Assembly (NCBI RefSeq): GCF_020080835.1
Contig: NC_058158.1
Coordinates: 31,700,305-31,764,304 of the forward strand
Direction of reading: 5' to 3'
Length of the DNA: 64,000 nucleotides
Source of the DNA: Cotesia glomerata
Taxonomy: Eukaryota; Arthropoda; Insecta; Hymenoptera; Braconidae
Shown here: in pieces, positions 52,741-64,000 of the stretch
How positions within the stretch are numbered: position 1 is the stretch's first letter
Layout of the letters: each line of letters starts with the position of its first letter
The notes under the pieces: model-generated
The model's input: only the letters and a program-made list of their open reading frames with translations
Told to the model about the DNA's origin: nothing
Databases searched by the model: none
Position numbers and translations under genes: made by a program

Positions 52741-54618
52741 GAGTCAATGCCTCTGCCTCTACCTCTGCTTCTTCTTTCTTCTACACTTCTCTTCTCGGTG
52801 CATCGAAAATTATTTTTATTTTATTTTATTTCTAGCTTAATTTCAATTGAAATTAAGAATACTCTGCTACGAAATTGCTATACGGAGAGGTTTGTAATTA
52901 GGCTGCGGGAAGAAATAATTATTTTAGATGCAATGACTGTTCCAGGGTCTTAGTAATTATTTATATATTTTTTGGCGACGTCAATGCTTCGGTTTTGCAA
53001 ATGCATGTCAGCTTGTAAGCCGCATTCCGCGCCATTGCTCGAACGTGAATAACTTCTTCCCTCTTTTCTTCTGTGTATTTAATCTGTTCCCCTACAGTAC
53101 TATACTGTATGGATGTATGGATGTATGTATATATAAATTTAGTGAGTGAGCATACCACCAAATTTGCTTGGCTTGCACCGCGAGAATTATTCACGGATGC
53201 CGCTTTAAACTGTCGACAGAAATAATTTCAATGAGTATCCGGCACGCACGCGGGGATACTCTATAACTGCGTTCACATATCTATTTACTTTTTATTTGTA
53301 TTTGTATAATGTACAAATATATTCTCATTTTTAGGAGAAAATTAATTTATGAAGTCCTTTTTGTTTTATAAAATTTTTTCTTCACAACTTTAGTTTTTAT
53401 AGAAGACATCTGACAATTTTTGATTTTTTTTTTATAAATAATTATGAAAATAAAGTCAAGAAATTTTCATTTTTACATATTTTTAATAAAATTTTTTTAT
53501 GATTATTTATCAGAAAAAAATCATTAAAAATTGACTTGACAAATTAATTATTGAAAAAATTTACATTTATAATTTTCAGAATTTTCTGCTTTAAAATTTT
53601 TTTTAGAAAAAGAAAAATTTGTTAATTTTTATTAAAATTTGAACAAAAAGAATTAAAGAAGAAATTAACAAATTTGTTATTTTTTATTTCTGCCAAATTA
53701 ACTTAATTACTTTTCCCTAAAAAACGGCGGCATTTAATAAAAATGAATAAATTAACAAATGAATGATAATTTATATAAAAAATAAAAGATAAATGATAAA
53801 GATTTATTGACGACGATAATAAATATGCAATTGGGGCTGTACTGATTCTGGGAGGATTCTTAAAAGCCAGGTGTTGGTAAATCCTGAGTATATAGTGACT
53901 ACGGGCGAATATTGAGAAACCGAAAGTGCGATCACGCGAAAATCTAACGTCCCGCTGTACCGCCGGTTTAACCGGTCTGACCGGATTCGGGGACTACAAG
54001 AGTGAGCAGCAATTGCGAGCGAACAACCAGAGTAGAATAGAGACGACCATTCGATGGATATATATTTATATTATCATAATTATTATTATAGTGTATAGTG
54101 TATGGGACGCCCGAATTCACAATCTTAACTCGCTCATTTCGCCGACATTGCCACTTATTTACCCATTTTTTATATTTATATTTATATATACACACATGAT
54201 ATGAAGAAAGAAGAAATAAATGATAGTACATTAAAATAATTACAATAAATAAAAGTAACACTTAAAAAAAAAATAAATAAATAAAATACAAAAAAAGAAC
54301 AACAAAATGACATTAAAACCCGTCTAAGTATAATTGATTCTTTTTATTATTAATTATGATATTTTTTGTTTCGTATAAAAAAGAATGAAAAAGAAGAAAT
54401 AAAAACAGAAAACAAGCTCCACTGCGAGCTCTAATCACGACAAACTTTAACGCATCTTCTATAAAAAAAAGTATACTTTATTTTTTTACACTTGGAAAAG
54501 TCTAATAATAATTATCATCATTATTATTTTCGTTAATTGGATCTTTGGAGACGAGGTTAAGTCGCTGATTAGAACTCGCACACGAGACACTCGTCAGTCA
54601 CAAAATATAACAGCTAAT

Positions 54619-54627
54619 ATGTATATA

Positions 54628-54698
<71 letters not shown>

Positions 54699-54720
54699 TT
54701 ACATATATATTTATGCGTTA

Positions 54721-54781
<61 letters not shown>
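54619..54781. repeat. Two long (AT)n microsatellite tracts
   Basis: Near-perfect AT dinucleotide runs of about 60-70 bases each, separated by a short interruption containing tttatgcgttaatg. Confidence 0.95.
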
Positions 54782-54785
<4 letters not shown>

Positions 54786-54835
54786 AATTTATAAGACGTA
54801 AATTAATATAAATTCTTCCACTTGTCCCACTTGTT

Positions 54836-54895
54836 AAATCACTATTATAGGAACCAGGTTCTGTTCCGTAGTTGTTGCTGTTGCACGAGTTGCCT
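54836..54895 (-). other. Candidate minus-strand exon
   Basis: An acceptor (ttattatgtcag) precedes 54895. The frame that continues phase 2 from the donor at 59293 reads GNSCNSNNYGTEPGSYNSDL and stays open into the AT-rich tail; no good donor is obvious, so the left edge is arbitrary. Confidence 0.25.
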
Positions 54896-55708
54896 CTGAC
54901 ATAATAACAAAAGCACCGAATTATTGCGTGACTTTATTGTAATAATATAATATAATATAATCTACGAGCTTACTCAGTTTTATTTTTTATATCATACTGT
55001 GTATTGTACAATTTAATATTTGATATTTAAAAAAATAAAATTAATTATTTCTTCTTTACAGTTTTATAAAAAATTCATTTTATCATTTTAAACTGCGAAG
55101 TTTTTTTTTTTTATTCTGTGTGTGTGTTATATTAACGTATGGCAAAGTCACGCATCATTTGATGCATATTTTTATTTACTTCATTTTATTTATTAATTTT
55201 TAATTGCTTAGACCAGTTACTTGGCACCTTGCTCACTTATGGTTTAACGACAGTGAATACGGCGCAAGACGGCTCTGTTAAACTGCTGCCCAATAATAGA
55301 ATATTTATTGCACTATGTCTTACAGTGTTTGAGGCATTTATATTATTTATTACTTATACTCAAATATATTTATACATATATTTATTTAATATTTTTGTTC
55401 ATTCATAATTGATTTATTTAATTAAAGCTCAATTTAGAAGCGCAGCCGCCAAAAGACAAAAATGAAATTGCTAAGTATAAGTACGAGGAAACGTTTCTCG
55501 ATATTAAAAAATTTATAATAATTTTTTACTTTATTTTTAATAATATATATATATATATATATTCAATATTTATATTTATATATATATAAATGAATTTATC
55601 TATGTATATATATATATAAAATATGAAAAATAATTAACACAAATTTTTCACGCTCACAAAAGAGACGGTTGGAAGAGACAGAAAATAATAATAATTAATT
55701 ACTTAATA

Positions 55709-55743
<35 letters not shown>

Positions 55744-57413
55744 CAATAAAATGGCGTAAATAAAAGAAAATATTGTTGGGCGCATCATCCCGTCGCTTGA
55801 AAGTCAAAGGCTCTCCAAGGCCAGTTGACTGAGTCTTATAGTGAAAAAAAATAATTTACATATTTTGATACAAGAAATAATTAAAAAAAAAAAAAAAAAA
55901 ACTTATTCTTATTATCTACTGTAATAATTATTTAATTAATAATAATTATAACGTTGAGCATTTAGTTTAGCTGTGGGGGATGTTGTGCCCAAAATTATTC
56001 GTACTTAAGTTTCTAATCACTGGACCACTATTTTAAAATTAAAAATTAAAAATATAGAGTATTCTGTCACTCTTGCACTCATTTGTTCACTGTTCCGCAA
56101 CTTAAAAATAAACAAGGCATAAAATAATAATTAACAAAAATTAACGCATTCATCATACACATCAGTTTTCTTTTTACTATACATGTGTAAAAAATTAATT
56201 ATACATTAATTAATTTAAAGCAATTTTGAAATAAAAAAAATTTAGAATAAAAATAAACATAAGAACAAAAAAAAAAACAAAATGCACCTCTTTAAAAGTG
56301 CAGTTACAATTTATAGCTGCTAAGAGCGGCATGTTAATTATTTTTAATAATTATTATAATATACTTATTAAACACAAAACAACCAAATATTGTCATATCG
56401 CTCAAGTATCACATGACGTAGTTTTTAAAAACATTCACTTTTTTTGTTTTATTCATTTATTACTTTTGTGACTGCGAGATTTAAAGACTTGGTAATTATT
56501 CATTATAAAATATTAATCACTAATAATAAACACTAAAAGGCATCTACAAGGTTTCAATACAAAATAATATTATTATGATAATAATAATAAAAGGATATAA
56601 TATAATATAATATAATAATAATAATAAAAGTTGAAAACTCTAGTATAAAAACTAACCACTGCATTGTATGCAAAATCTCTCTAAAACTTAATAACATAAT
56701 ATAACCTAATTAATAATTAAAAAAACGCATAGTACGACATTGTTTATAATTAATAATTAAATAATAATAATAATAAAAATTATAAAAACAATAATGTATT
56801 TTACACACTTTTTTTCTACATCGTAGGCCTCATTTTTAGTCAGATATTTTTGTCCAAGTAAGACATATTACTTGTATTGTGAGTTGACTTATTGGCAAGA
56901 GTCACTGTCAATTGTCCACGGGGACGTCCGAAATAATAAATTTAATAAATAATAATGGTTTTAAAGGTATGTAATAATTAAAAAACGCGAAACAATGAAC
57001 GTAGTGGATGATAAAAAAAAAGAAAAAAAAAGATATGGAAGTTATTAATATAATAAGTACGTATTTGGTGTATGAGATTTAACTTGTCTGAGCGAATTCT
57101 ATTCACTGATAACAGTTTTAAATTATAGGAGAAAAATATATATGTTTGTAATATATATATATATTTATGTATATATGTAACTATTTGTTTTTAGAATTTG
57201 TTTTATGGTTTTGTCAGCTATTTCAACAGTTTTTATTTTATGGAGAACGGAGAGCGTAAGTGAAGTTGATAACGCGACACGTGAATTGTGCGTGAATTTA
57301 AATTTGTTTCATTATTATTTTATTTTATTATTTTTGATACGAAAATTTGTTCGATTGCTTAAATAAAATAAATTACTATTGTTTATTACAACGCGTAATC
57401 TAAATGAACATTT

Positions 57414-57419
<6 letters not shown>

Positions 57420-57478
<59 letters not shown>

Positions 57479-57485
57479 TCATTTA

Positions 57486-57527
<42 letters not shown>

Positions 57528-57550
57528 TATATAATATATATTTATATTTA
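57420..57550. repeat. (AT)n microsatellite cluster
   Basis: Two AT dinucleotide runs (about 57420-57473 and 57488-57527) with further TA-rich sequence. Confidence 0.95.
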
Positions 57551-59293
57551 ATAATATATATATATTATTCAAATGTACAATAGAAACATTTATAATTAAT
57601 ACTCTATATAAAAAAAATATCAATGTATAAATTAATTATTTTATAAAATGGCATTTGATGGCAACTCATTTCAGTTTTTTTTACTTTATTGTTAGTAACT
57701 TTGTGATCTATTTATTCAAATTTTTTTTAATGTTTATGTTGCTTTCATTGGGTTTATTCGCGAAAGTTTTTTACTTTTGTAATTTTGATTTTTCATTTGA
57801 TATAAACATATATATCACTATCTGTACACGAGTCCACAGGAAAAAAAACTTATTATATTGATAATAGAAAATAAATTTTGTTTCGACTGTAAAAAAAACG
57901 GCACTTTAAATAGAATTATTATTCTTAAATTATTTTGATGAAAATAAAAAATTATCTGATAGTTTAATAAATTGAATTTTGTTTTTGTAGTTTTCGTTAC
58001 ATCATTTAAACTACTAAAGTTTTCGTGTTGATTTATAATTTTAATAATTTTATCAAATTTTACGTATTTTCATTTTGGCCGAGCTCTTACTTTTGTTCAT
58101 GCATTTTTTTTTATTTTTTAATTGGACAATAACGCATTACCGTGCCAATAAAATAATAGTATTATTAAAAAATAATAATAATGATAATAATATATAGAAT
58201 AAAATAATAATAATAAGATAATAACTATAATTATAATAATGATAATATTAAAACGATCACATCGTCAAGCACAGCATTTTGGCGGTTGCACGAATCGTAC
58301 GACGACAATATCAAACCAAAATTTCTTGTTTTTTCACTTTTTGTTTTTATATATAATAGTTTAACGTGACAATTAAATGACACGAATTTTTTTAATTTTT
58401 ATTTTTTTATATTTTTTTTTGTTTTTTATATTTTTTTATTTTTTAGTACTTGTATGAGAGTACTGATAATTAATTGCGGTTTTTTAAATTTTTCAATATA
58501 ATATACCATTCCTAAAATATGATCAAATCACTGCCGCGAGCAGCAATTCCGAGGCACTACGAACAGGCCATAACGAATATGGCCGCACAATTATCATCTT
58601 CAAATCTGTTATTATTATTTTTAATTGTTATCTTTTACTTTTATAAATCATAAGACTAAGTAAAGAATACTTAATAGACAATCGATAATCATATTAATTA
58701 TTAATAATAATAATAATAATAATAATAACGTTACTTATTATCTGAATACCTAGATACAGATCAATGAAATGTACAATAATTAGAGAGATCACACGTCTTA
58801 AATATTTCTCAATTTAAAAGACTATTTCTAGTACATAAAACATTTGCTTCCTCTTTAAGTATTGCCACGAAATTTGCGGATTGATGATAATAGTTAATTA
58901 AATTAATTAATTAAAATAATAATAATAAATCTGATGAGCGGACAGCAAAACACGGTCTTCGAGTTGAGCCACGCCGTCTGTCTACTTTACAATATATAAT
59001 ATATTTATATATTTTATTAAAAACTTACGATTTAAAATCTCTACAGTGTCTCAGCCTTCGTCCACAAATTCCCTCCCTCGAGTCTGTATTATTTTATTAA
59101 TTTTTTTTTTTTTTTCACTTCTATTATCATTATTATTTTAAAAATTTGTTGTTTTCAATGCTTACCTAAGTTAGTTATCAGCACCAATCTCATTTATAAA
59201 CCAAATCAAAATATCGTCGTATAGATTGTAAATTACCTGGCGTATAAATATACATTCAAATTCAAATATTGTAATAGTATACAAGAGTCATAC

Positions 59294-59450
59294 CTTTCTT
59301 CGTACATCGTATCATTGTCAATCTGTTGTGACGTGTAATCTTCGTATCCGTAGCACAGTGGGGTATCCGTCCGCTTTTATTACATTTTTACCAATTTTTT
59401 TTTTTTCATTATATTACGTCAATTAATTACTTAATTTAGATTTTTCTTTA
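59294..59450 (-). other. Candidate minus-strand first exon with TATA box
   Basis: TATAAATA lies at 59477-59484 on the minus strand. About 150 bases on, ATG TAC GAA GAA AG is followed by a GTATGA donor (59293). The same frame is open upstream (YGYEDYTSQQIDND), so the exon could also be internal. The phase fits the acceptor before 54895. No homologue recognised. Confidence 0.3.
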
Positions 59451-60180
59451 TCATTAATTTTCTTTATGGTTTTCTTTATTTATACCTCACTCTCTCTTTA
59501 CTCTTTACTTTGTACGCACATTCTTTCGCAACTTTCATGACCACTCCCCATCAGCTCACTTGCTTTTAAATACATATATGTACACATGTGTACATAAATA
59601 TATATATATATATACACATGCACACATATATACAATACATTTTTTTTGTTCAGGTCTCTTGCATTCGTCTGCAAAACTAAACGATTTTTCTCTCACTCGC
59701 GGCCATCTTAAATCTTCACCGACGCTCTCTCACGTTCTCGCTTTCGTGTTTACCACACACTCGCATCATCGTTTTTAACATCAACAGCAACCCCTTTTGC
59801 TCCTGGTTCCCTTTGCCTCAACACCCTCTATTTTTTCCGTCGCATCTTATTTCTCATTCACCACCGTTTTTGTTTAGATGTTACTTTTTTTTCCAACCGT
59901 TGTTTTGTTCTTTCTTTTTATAATTTAAACATTATTATTATTATTTTTTTATTATTATTATTATTACTATTATTATTGTAATTAATTTATTTCATTTTTA
60001 AAATTTAAAATTTTTTTTACGATTAATTATTTCACGTTTTACATATTTACAGACGTCCTCCACCGCCATTTCATATCGGAGTAAATATTTCGTCCATCTT
60101 GTTATTCATTACTTGAAACTTTTTCCAAGATTCACAATATTATACTCAACTTGACGTTTTTTTTTTTTTAATTTTTTTTT

Positions 60181-60208
60181 ATCATCATCATCATCATCAT
60201 CATCATCA
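60181..60208. repeat. (TCA)n microsatellite
   Basis: About nine perfect TCA/ATC units, directly after T-rich sequence. Confidence 0.9.
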
Positions 60209-60702
60209 ATTCATTAAAACATAGGCAAGTTAAATATTGTATCACAATCGTTTCAGTCTGGTCGAAATCGAACATTTTCAACCCATTTAGGGAAAGAAAC
60301 GCGTTTTTTATTTAAACGGTTTTTAAAAACTACATAGTACGAGTTTCATTAATTCTTTTTTTAGCAAAAAGTACGAACCCATTTGTTACTTTTTTTTTCT
60401 TGTTATTTTTTTTTCATTTTTTTTATTTGATATTTTTTGCCTTTCTTCCCTTTGACGATTTCACGATACGTTACGCTGTACATGAATCGCTGAGAACACG
60501 AATTTTAAATTCACAACGCGCTCGTAATCGTTTTAAAGAAGACGAGGATCGAGTAACCGTCATTATTATATTTATATATTTATATATAAACGTTAAACGT
60601 AATTGAACAAATCAGCACAACAAAAATGGAAGAATATTAATAAAAGTAGTAGCAATTAACGATAACATTAAAAAACGTAAAAAACGAAGCTAATAGTAGT
60701 AG

Positions 60703-60734
<32 letters not shown>

Positions 60735-61050
60735 TTAATTATGACAATAATGATGACATTAATGTAACCAAAATGAAATAAAAACAAACCGGAAAGATAT
60801 GAAAGACGAAATGCTAATAAATGCACGATAAATGTCACGGGTAGTGTTGCTGGAGCGGCTGGCACAAATGCGACGATACAACGTCAGACGTAGGAGCTGA
60901 ATCATGATCATCATTAGTAGCTGAAGTAGTTGACGAAGTTCCAGTTCCAGATCCAGTTCCAGTTGGATGATTATTACCGATGGGCGTGAAGCAACGCTGA
61001 TACTTTAGCGGGATTCCTGCTTGCTAATAGGCCGCAGGATGGACGGTTAG

Positions 61051-62099
61051 TCACTGTGGTGGAAGTGCCGACGGTGGTTTGAATTCTCCAGTAACGGCGA
61101 CTCCGTTGGTCTGACCAGGGAACTGCGACGATGATACTGGTGGTTGATGATTAAATGCGGGTGCGTAGCACTGGGGAAAGTACAGCTCAGGCTTAACGAC
61201 TGTAGGTGTGAGCCCCCGTGGCACTGGTACTGGTCCAAGGGCGGTTGGAGTGCCGGAAGGTTTGCCGTCGCTGCTGGAATTCCTCCTTACTTTACTCGCG
61301 TGAGGATTCATATGATTGTCGATGTGCTTCTTTACTTCTGGCTCTGTCGCGAAGCGCCTCCGACAGTTGGGCATGGGACAGCAGAAGGGCCGGTCCCCCT
61401 GATGTGTGCGTGTGTGCTGATCCAAGATGGCCTTTTGACGAAAATCCTTGCCGCACTGCTGGCATTTGTAGGGTTTTTCCCCCGTGTGAATGCGCAAGTG
61501 CTGATTGAGAATGGTCCTCTGGCGGAAGTTCCGCCCGCAGTAGACACATCCGTATGGCTTTTCGTTGGTGTGAATGCGAAGATGCTGCGTCAAGTGGGAC
61601 TGCTGACGAAATCTCTTGCCGCACTCTGGACATGGATACGGCCTTGACTCTATGTGGATGCAGCCGTGCTGCAAAAGGGTACTCTTCTGTTTGAACTCCT
61701 TCTGACAAATTGGACACCTAACGTAGAGAGGCATACCCGCTGATCTCCCGTGCTGAATAACGTCTGGTAAGCAGGACTTGCTCCCGTTGGGACCGCTGTT
61801 TCCTCCTCCTCCTCCTCCCCCGCCGCCGCCTCCCTGCTGTTTAATGTACTGGAGGGCCCCGAAGCTCCCAGGTCCTCCGGCTCCGAAGACTGCGTGGTTC
61901 CCACCCTTTGGGTCCTTGAAGTAGGCTGGGTACTGGATGGAATTACCGTCTGGTGATGGACTGAATGCCCCCGACTGGGTGTCCGTGTCCCCGAAAGTCG
62001 AGGCGACCTCCTCTTTGCCTTCCTCTGGAGGGAATGGTACGTCCTGAGGCCACAGTGTTGGAGTCATACCATTCTTGAAGATCAGATGCGGACTCACAT
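61051..62099 (-). CDS. C2H2 zinc-finger terminal exon A (five fingers)
   Basis: Last coding exon of a DNA-binding transcription factor, read right to left. The acceptor (aattccag) precedes 62099 and the exon starts with two bases of a split codon; it ends at its own stop. About 349 residues. Order: a Pro/acidic start, a YPAYFKDPKG and GALQYIKQQ segment, an 11-Gly run, SCLPDVIQ, then five fingers (exon residues about 127-263) of form C-x2-C-x12-H-x3-H; the last is C-x4-C (CCPMPNC). Linkers are close to TGEKPY. Helices such as RQQSHLTQHLRIH and RQKAILDQHTRTH are shared with exon B at 63322-63986. A Ser/Pro tail follows. The 5' exons lie beyond 64000. No orthologue can be named with confidence. 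Confidence 0.88.
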
Positions 62100-63321
62100 C
62101 TGGAATTAACAATTAGATATTTAGGATTGACGGGCTGATGGTTAATAAGGTGAAGGATTTATTATTTCTTTTTTTTTGATTTATTATTTTTAATTATTAA
62201 TTCATTTTTTTTTTTATAACAAATAAAAAAATAAAAATAAATTTTTTATTCTATCAATTCTTTTTTAGTATACACATAAATATATATCCAGCAGTATATA
62301 TTTATGTATATTAATTTTTTTTTTTTTTCAAGTTAATTAATAAATTATTTAAATTTAAATATCATTGATATTGATGGAAAAATTAGTTGCAAAGATGATG
62401 ATAATAATAAATAACTTTATTTATTTATTTGATTGGATAATAAATATAATAAAAGCATTATATGTTCAGCGCGTCTTGTTTTTGTTTAAATAATTATTAA
62501 TATATTTATATGTATATATATATATTAAAATATTTGGTTTGTTTGTTTTTTTTTTTTTTTTAAATAAAAGGTTTTGTAAATTCGATAATACTCGGACAAT
62601 TAGAAAACACATTCCCGCCCGTTACGATCGTCAGGAACCAAGTGCGGAAAAAAAGGTGGCGAGAGATAAGCCGTTCCGCCGCATAATATACTACTGCCCT
62701 CTTGTCCTTGGCGGAAACGGAAAACGTTCGACCTTGGAGAGGGGACAGGGGAAACGGCCTCCGAACAGGGGACGCCGATATGGAACAGGAGTCACTGGGT
62801 ACGGGTGTACAGAGAGTGTTCAGAGAATATAAAGAAATAAAGACAAGAACATCTATCAGGAAGATAATATAGTCTGCCGAGGAATGCCATGGTAGTAGAT
62901 AGCAAATAGCAGATTCAGAGAAGAAAAGTAAGTAAATAACTACTTAACAATATAATAATAAAAATAAGAAAAAAAATTTTTTTTCAAGTTTTCTCAGTGA
63001 AAATAAGCAGAAATAGATTGAGTTTAATTGGCACATTACAGAGAGCAGAGGGTCAGGGTATCCATGGTGCTCTGATGATATTTTGTCCGGTAGTACTGAT
63101 ACAGAGATAGACAGACAGATAAATAGATGAATAGATAGATAGAGAAAGAGTGTGTGATGTGTCTTATCAGAGAATAGAATAGAATAGAAAAGAAACTGGT
63201 GGGTTTGGCATTTTGGGGAACTGTTTAAGACATTAAAAATCTATTAAATAAAATAAAATAAATAAAAAGGTAAGAATAGCGAGCGGCGCATCAGCGATAG
63301 TAAAAAGCAGTGGATGGTGGG
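62100..63321. other. Sequence between the two zinc-finger exons
   Basis: Intron for exon A and probably 3' UTR for exon B when that exon is used. It contains a GC-rich patch (about 62600-62830) without supported coding signal, T-rich and (TA)n tracts near 62500, and GATA-type tetranucleotide repeats near 63110-63150. Confidence 0.5.
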
Positions 63322-63986
63322 TCAGTGTGGTGGCGGACGCCCTCTGGGAGTCTGGGGAGGCAGAGAGAAATGCTCGCCTTGGTGTGTGCGGACGTGCTGA
63401 TTCAGGATCGCCTTCTGACGGAAGTGTTTTCCGCACTCCGGACATTGGTATGGCTTCTCACCCGAGTGGATGCGCAGATGCTGGTTGAGGATGGCGCGCT
63501 GCCGGAATGTGCGCTCGCAGTACACGCAAGCATACGGCTTCTCGTTCGCGTGAATTCTAAGGTGTTGCGTGAGATGTGACTGTTGTCTGAACCGCTTTCC
63601 GCACTCTGGACACCCGTACGGCCGACTGTCCGTATGAATCCTCTCGTGTTGCAGCAACGTCGATTTCTGTTTAAAGTCTTTTCCGCACGTTAAGCACTTG
63701 AACAACCGCAGATCACTGTTGGCACCACCCTTTGAGGACTTGCCGTTCTGCTGGACAATGTCCGGTAACACGCTCGACATATTCGGGGCGCCGGGACTCG
63801 CGTACTGGTGAGCCTCAAGACTCGCGCCTCCGTCGCCTTGCCCCAGGGACGTCAGCATAACCCCCGGCTGTTTTAAGTAGTGCAGCGCTGAAAAACCCCC
63901 CGGGGTTAGCATGTGAGGCGGCACCGAGGGCGACGGATGCGGCCGGGTCTCTTTGAAGTAGTGCTGGGGATATTGCTGAAGTTCAC
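63322..63986 (-). CDS. C2H2 zinc-finger terminal exon B (four fingers)
   Basis: Homologous to exon A and just upstream of it in the same orientation. An acceptor (ctttcctggtgcag) precedes 63986 and the exon again begins with two bases of a split codon, the same phase as exon A. The first residues are ELQQYPQHYFKETRP, then FSALHYLKQPG and SVLPDIVQQ, each paralleled in exon A. Four fingers follow (KSTLLQHERIH, RQQSHLTQHLRIH, RQRAILNQHLRIH, RQKAILNQHVRTH), after which the frame ends QGEHFSLPPQTPRGRPPPH-stop where exon A has a fifth finger. Its codons are far more GC-rich than the flanks. Either exon gives a complete C-terminus, so alternative splicing is likely; two tandem genes is the alternative. 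Confidence 0.87.
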
Positions 63987-64000
63987 CTGCACCAGGAAAG

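Larger units (their letters stand above)
46160..61050. other. Fifteen-kb gene-poor interval between converging genes
   Basis: Mostly AT-rich sequence with microsatellites, between the plus-strand gene ending at 46159 and the minus-strand zinc-finger gene ending at 61051. No confident gene. Items listed separately: a charged ORF at 47050-47235, GC-richer islands from about 50810 to 54060, two phase-compatible minus-strand candidate exons (59294 and 54895), (AT)n tracts near 54.6 and 57.4 kb, and a (TCA)n tract at 60.18 kb. Long 3' UTRs of both flanking genes probably occupy the ends. Confidence 0.55.

Noticed and set aside
61144..61647. Plus-strand open frame of 167 codons over zinc-finger exon A
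   Set aside because: It is the mirror of the Cys/His-rich coding frame; repeated patterns come from the antisense of finger linkers.
62539..62832. Plus-strand open frame of 97 codons between the zinc-finger exons
   Set aside because: GC-rich but begins in a T tract, lacks motifs and lies in what is best read as 3' UTR or intron of the minus-strand gene.
1..64000. tRNA, rRNA, CRISPR or known microRNA genes
   Set aside because: I looked for common conserved miRNA cores and tRNA-like stems and saw none; CRISPR arrays are not expected in this genome. A tRNAscan or miRNA search could still find some.

Overview
The window is AT-rich animal DNA (short GT-AG introns, long 3' flanks, many microsatellites) carrying insect genes. 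Intron-containing genes with insect-type products (alpha1-like octopamine receptor, R&R cuticular protein, Shab potassium channel, allatotropin-like precursor) place it in an insect. The allatotropin-like core STAIGF followed by GKR fits what I recall of Hymenoptera, and the base composition would suit a parasitoid wasp; that assignment is inference. All homology calls come from recognition, not from a search.

Layout, left to right. 1-6448 (+): the 3' half of an octopamine receptor gene (third cytoplasmic loop, TM6, TM7, two possible C-termini). 8557-11609 (-): a three-exon cuticular protein with two chitin-binding R&R domains and a TATA promoter. 11745-18187: gene-poor, with a 100-N assembly gap. 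18188-29863 (+): the Shab (Kv2) channel from S1 to a long C-terminal tail; its T1 exon is not visible. 31344-31764 (-): an allatotropin-like neuropeptide precursor, possibly with an upstream exon at 32063-32114. 32132-32482 (-): a cysteine-rich secreted-type ORF broken by an in-frame stop. 32630-37007 (-): a complete ten-exon strumpellin gene (WASH complex). 37796-39765 (+): a complete five-exon glycerophosphodiester phosphodiesterase, divergent from strumpellin. 41978-46159 (+): a 1393-residue single-exon coding block for an unrecognised tail-anchored, low-complexity protein. 46160-61050: about 15 kb with no confident gene, but with scattered GC-rich islands and candidate minus-strand exons. 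61051-63986 (-): two homologous C2H2 zinc-finger terminal exons of one gene that starts beyond the right edge.

The genes form no single pathway. Several serve nervous-system signalling (octopamine receptor, Shab, allatotropin). The most unusual observations are the duplicated phase-matched zinc-finger exons, two long foldback hairpins (about 981-1079 and 9479-9598), the divergent allatotropin with a separate C-terminal exon, the interrupted cysteine-rich ORF beside it, and a possible minus-strand transcription unit between 50.9 and 59.5 kb.
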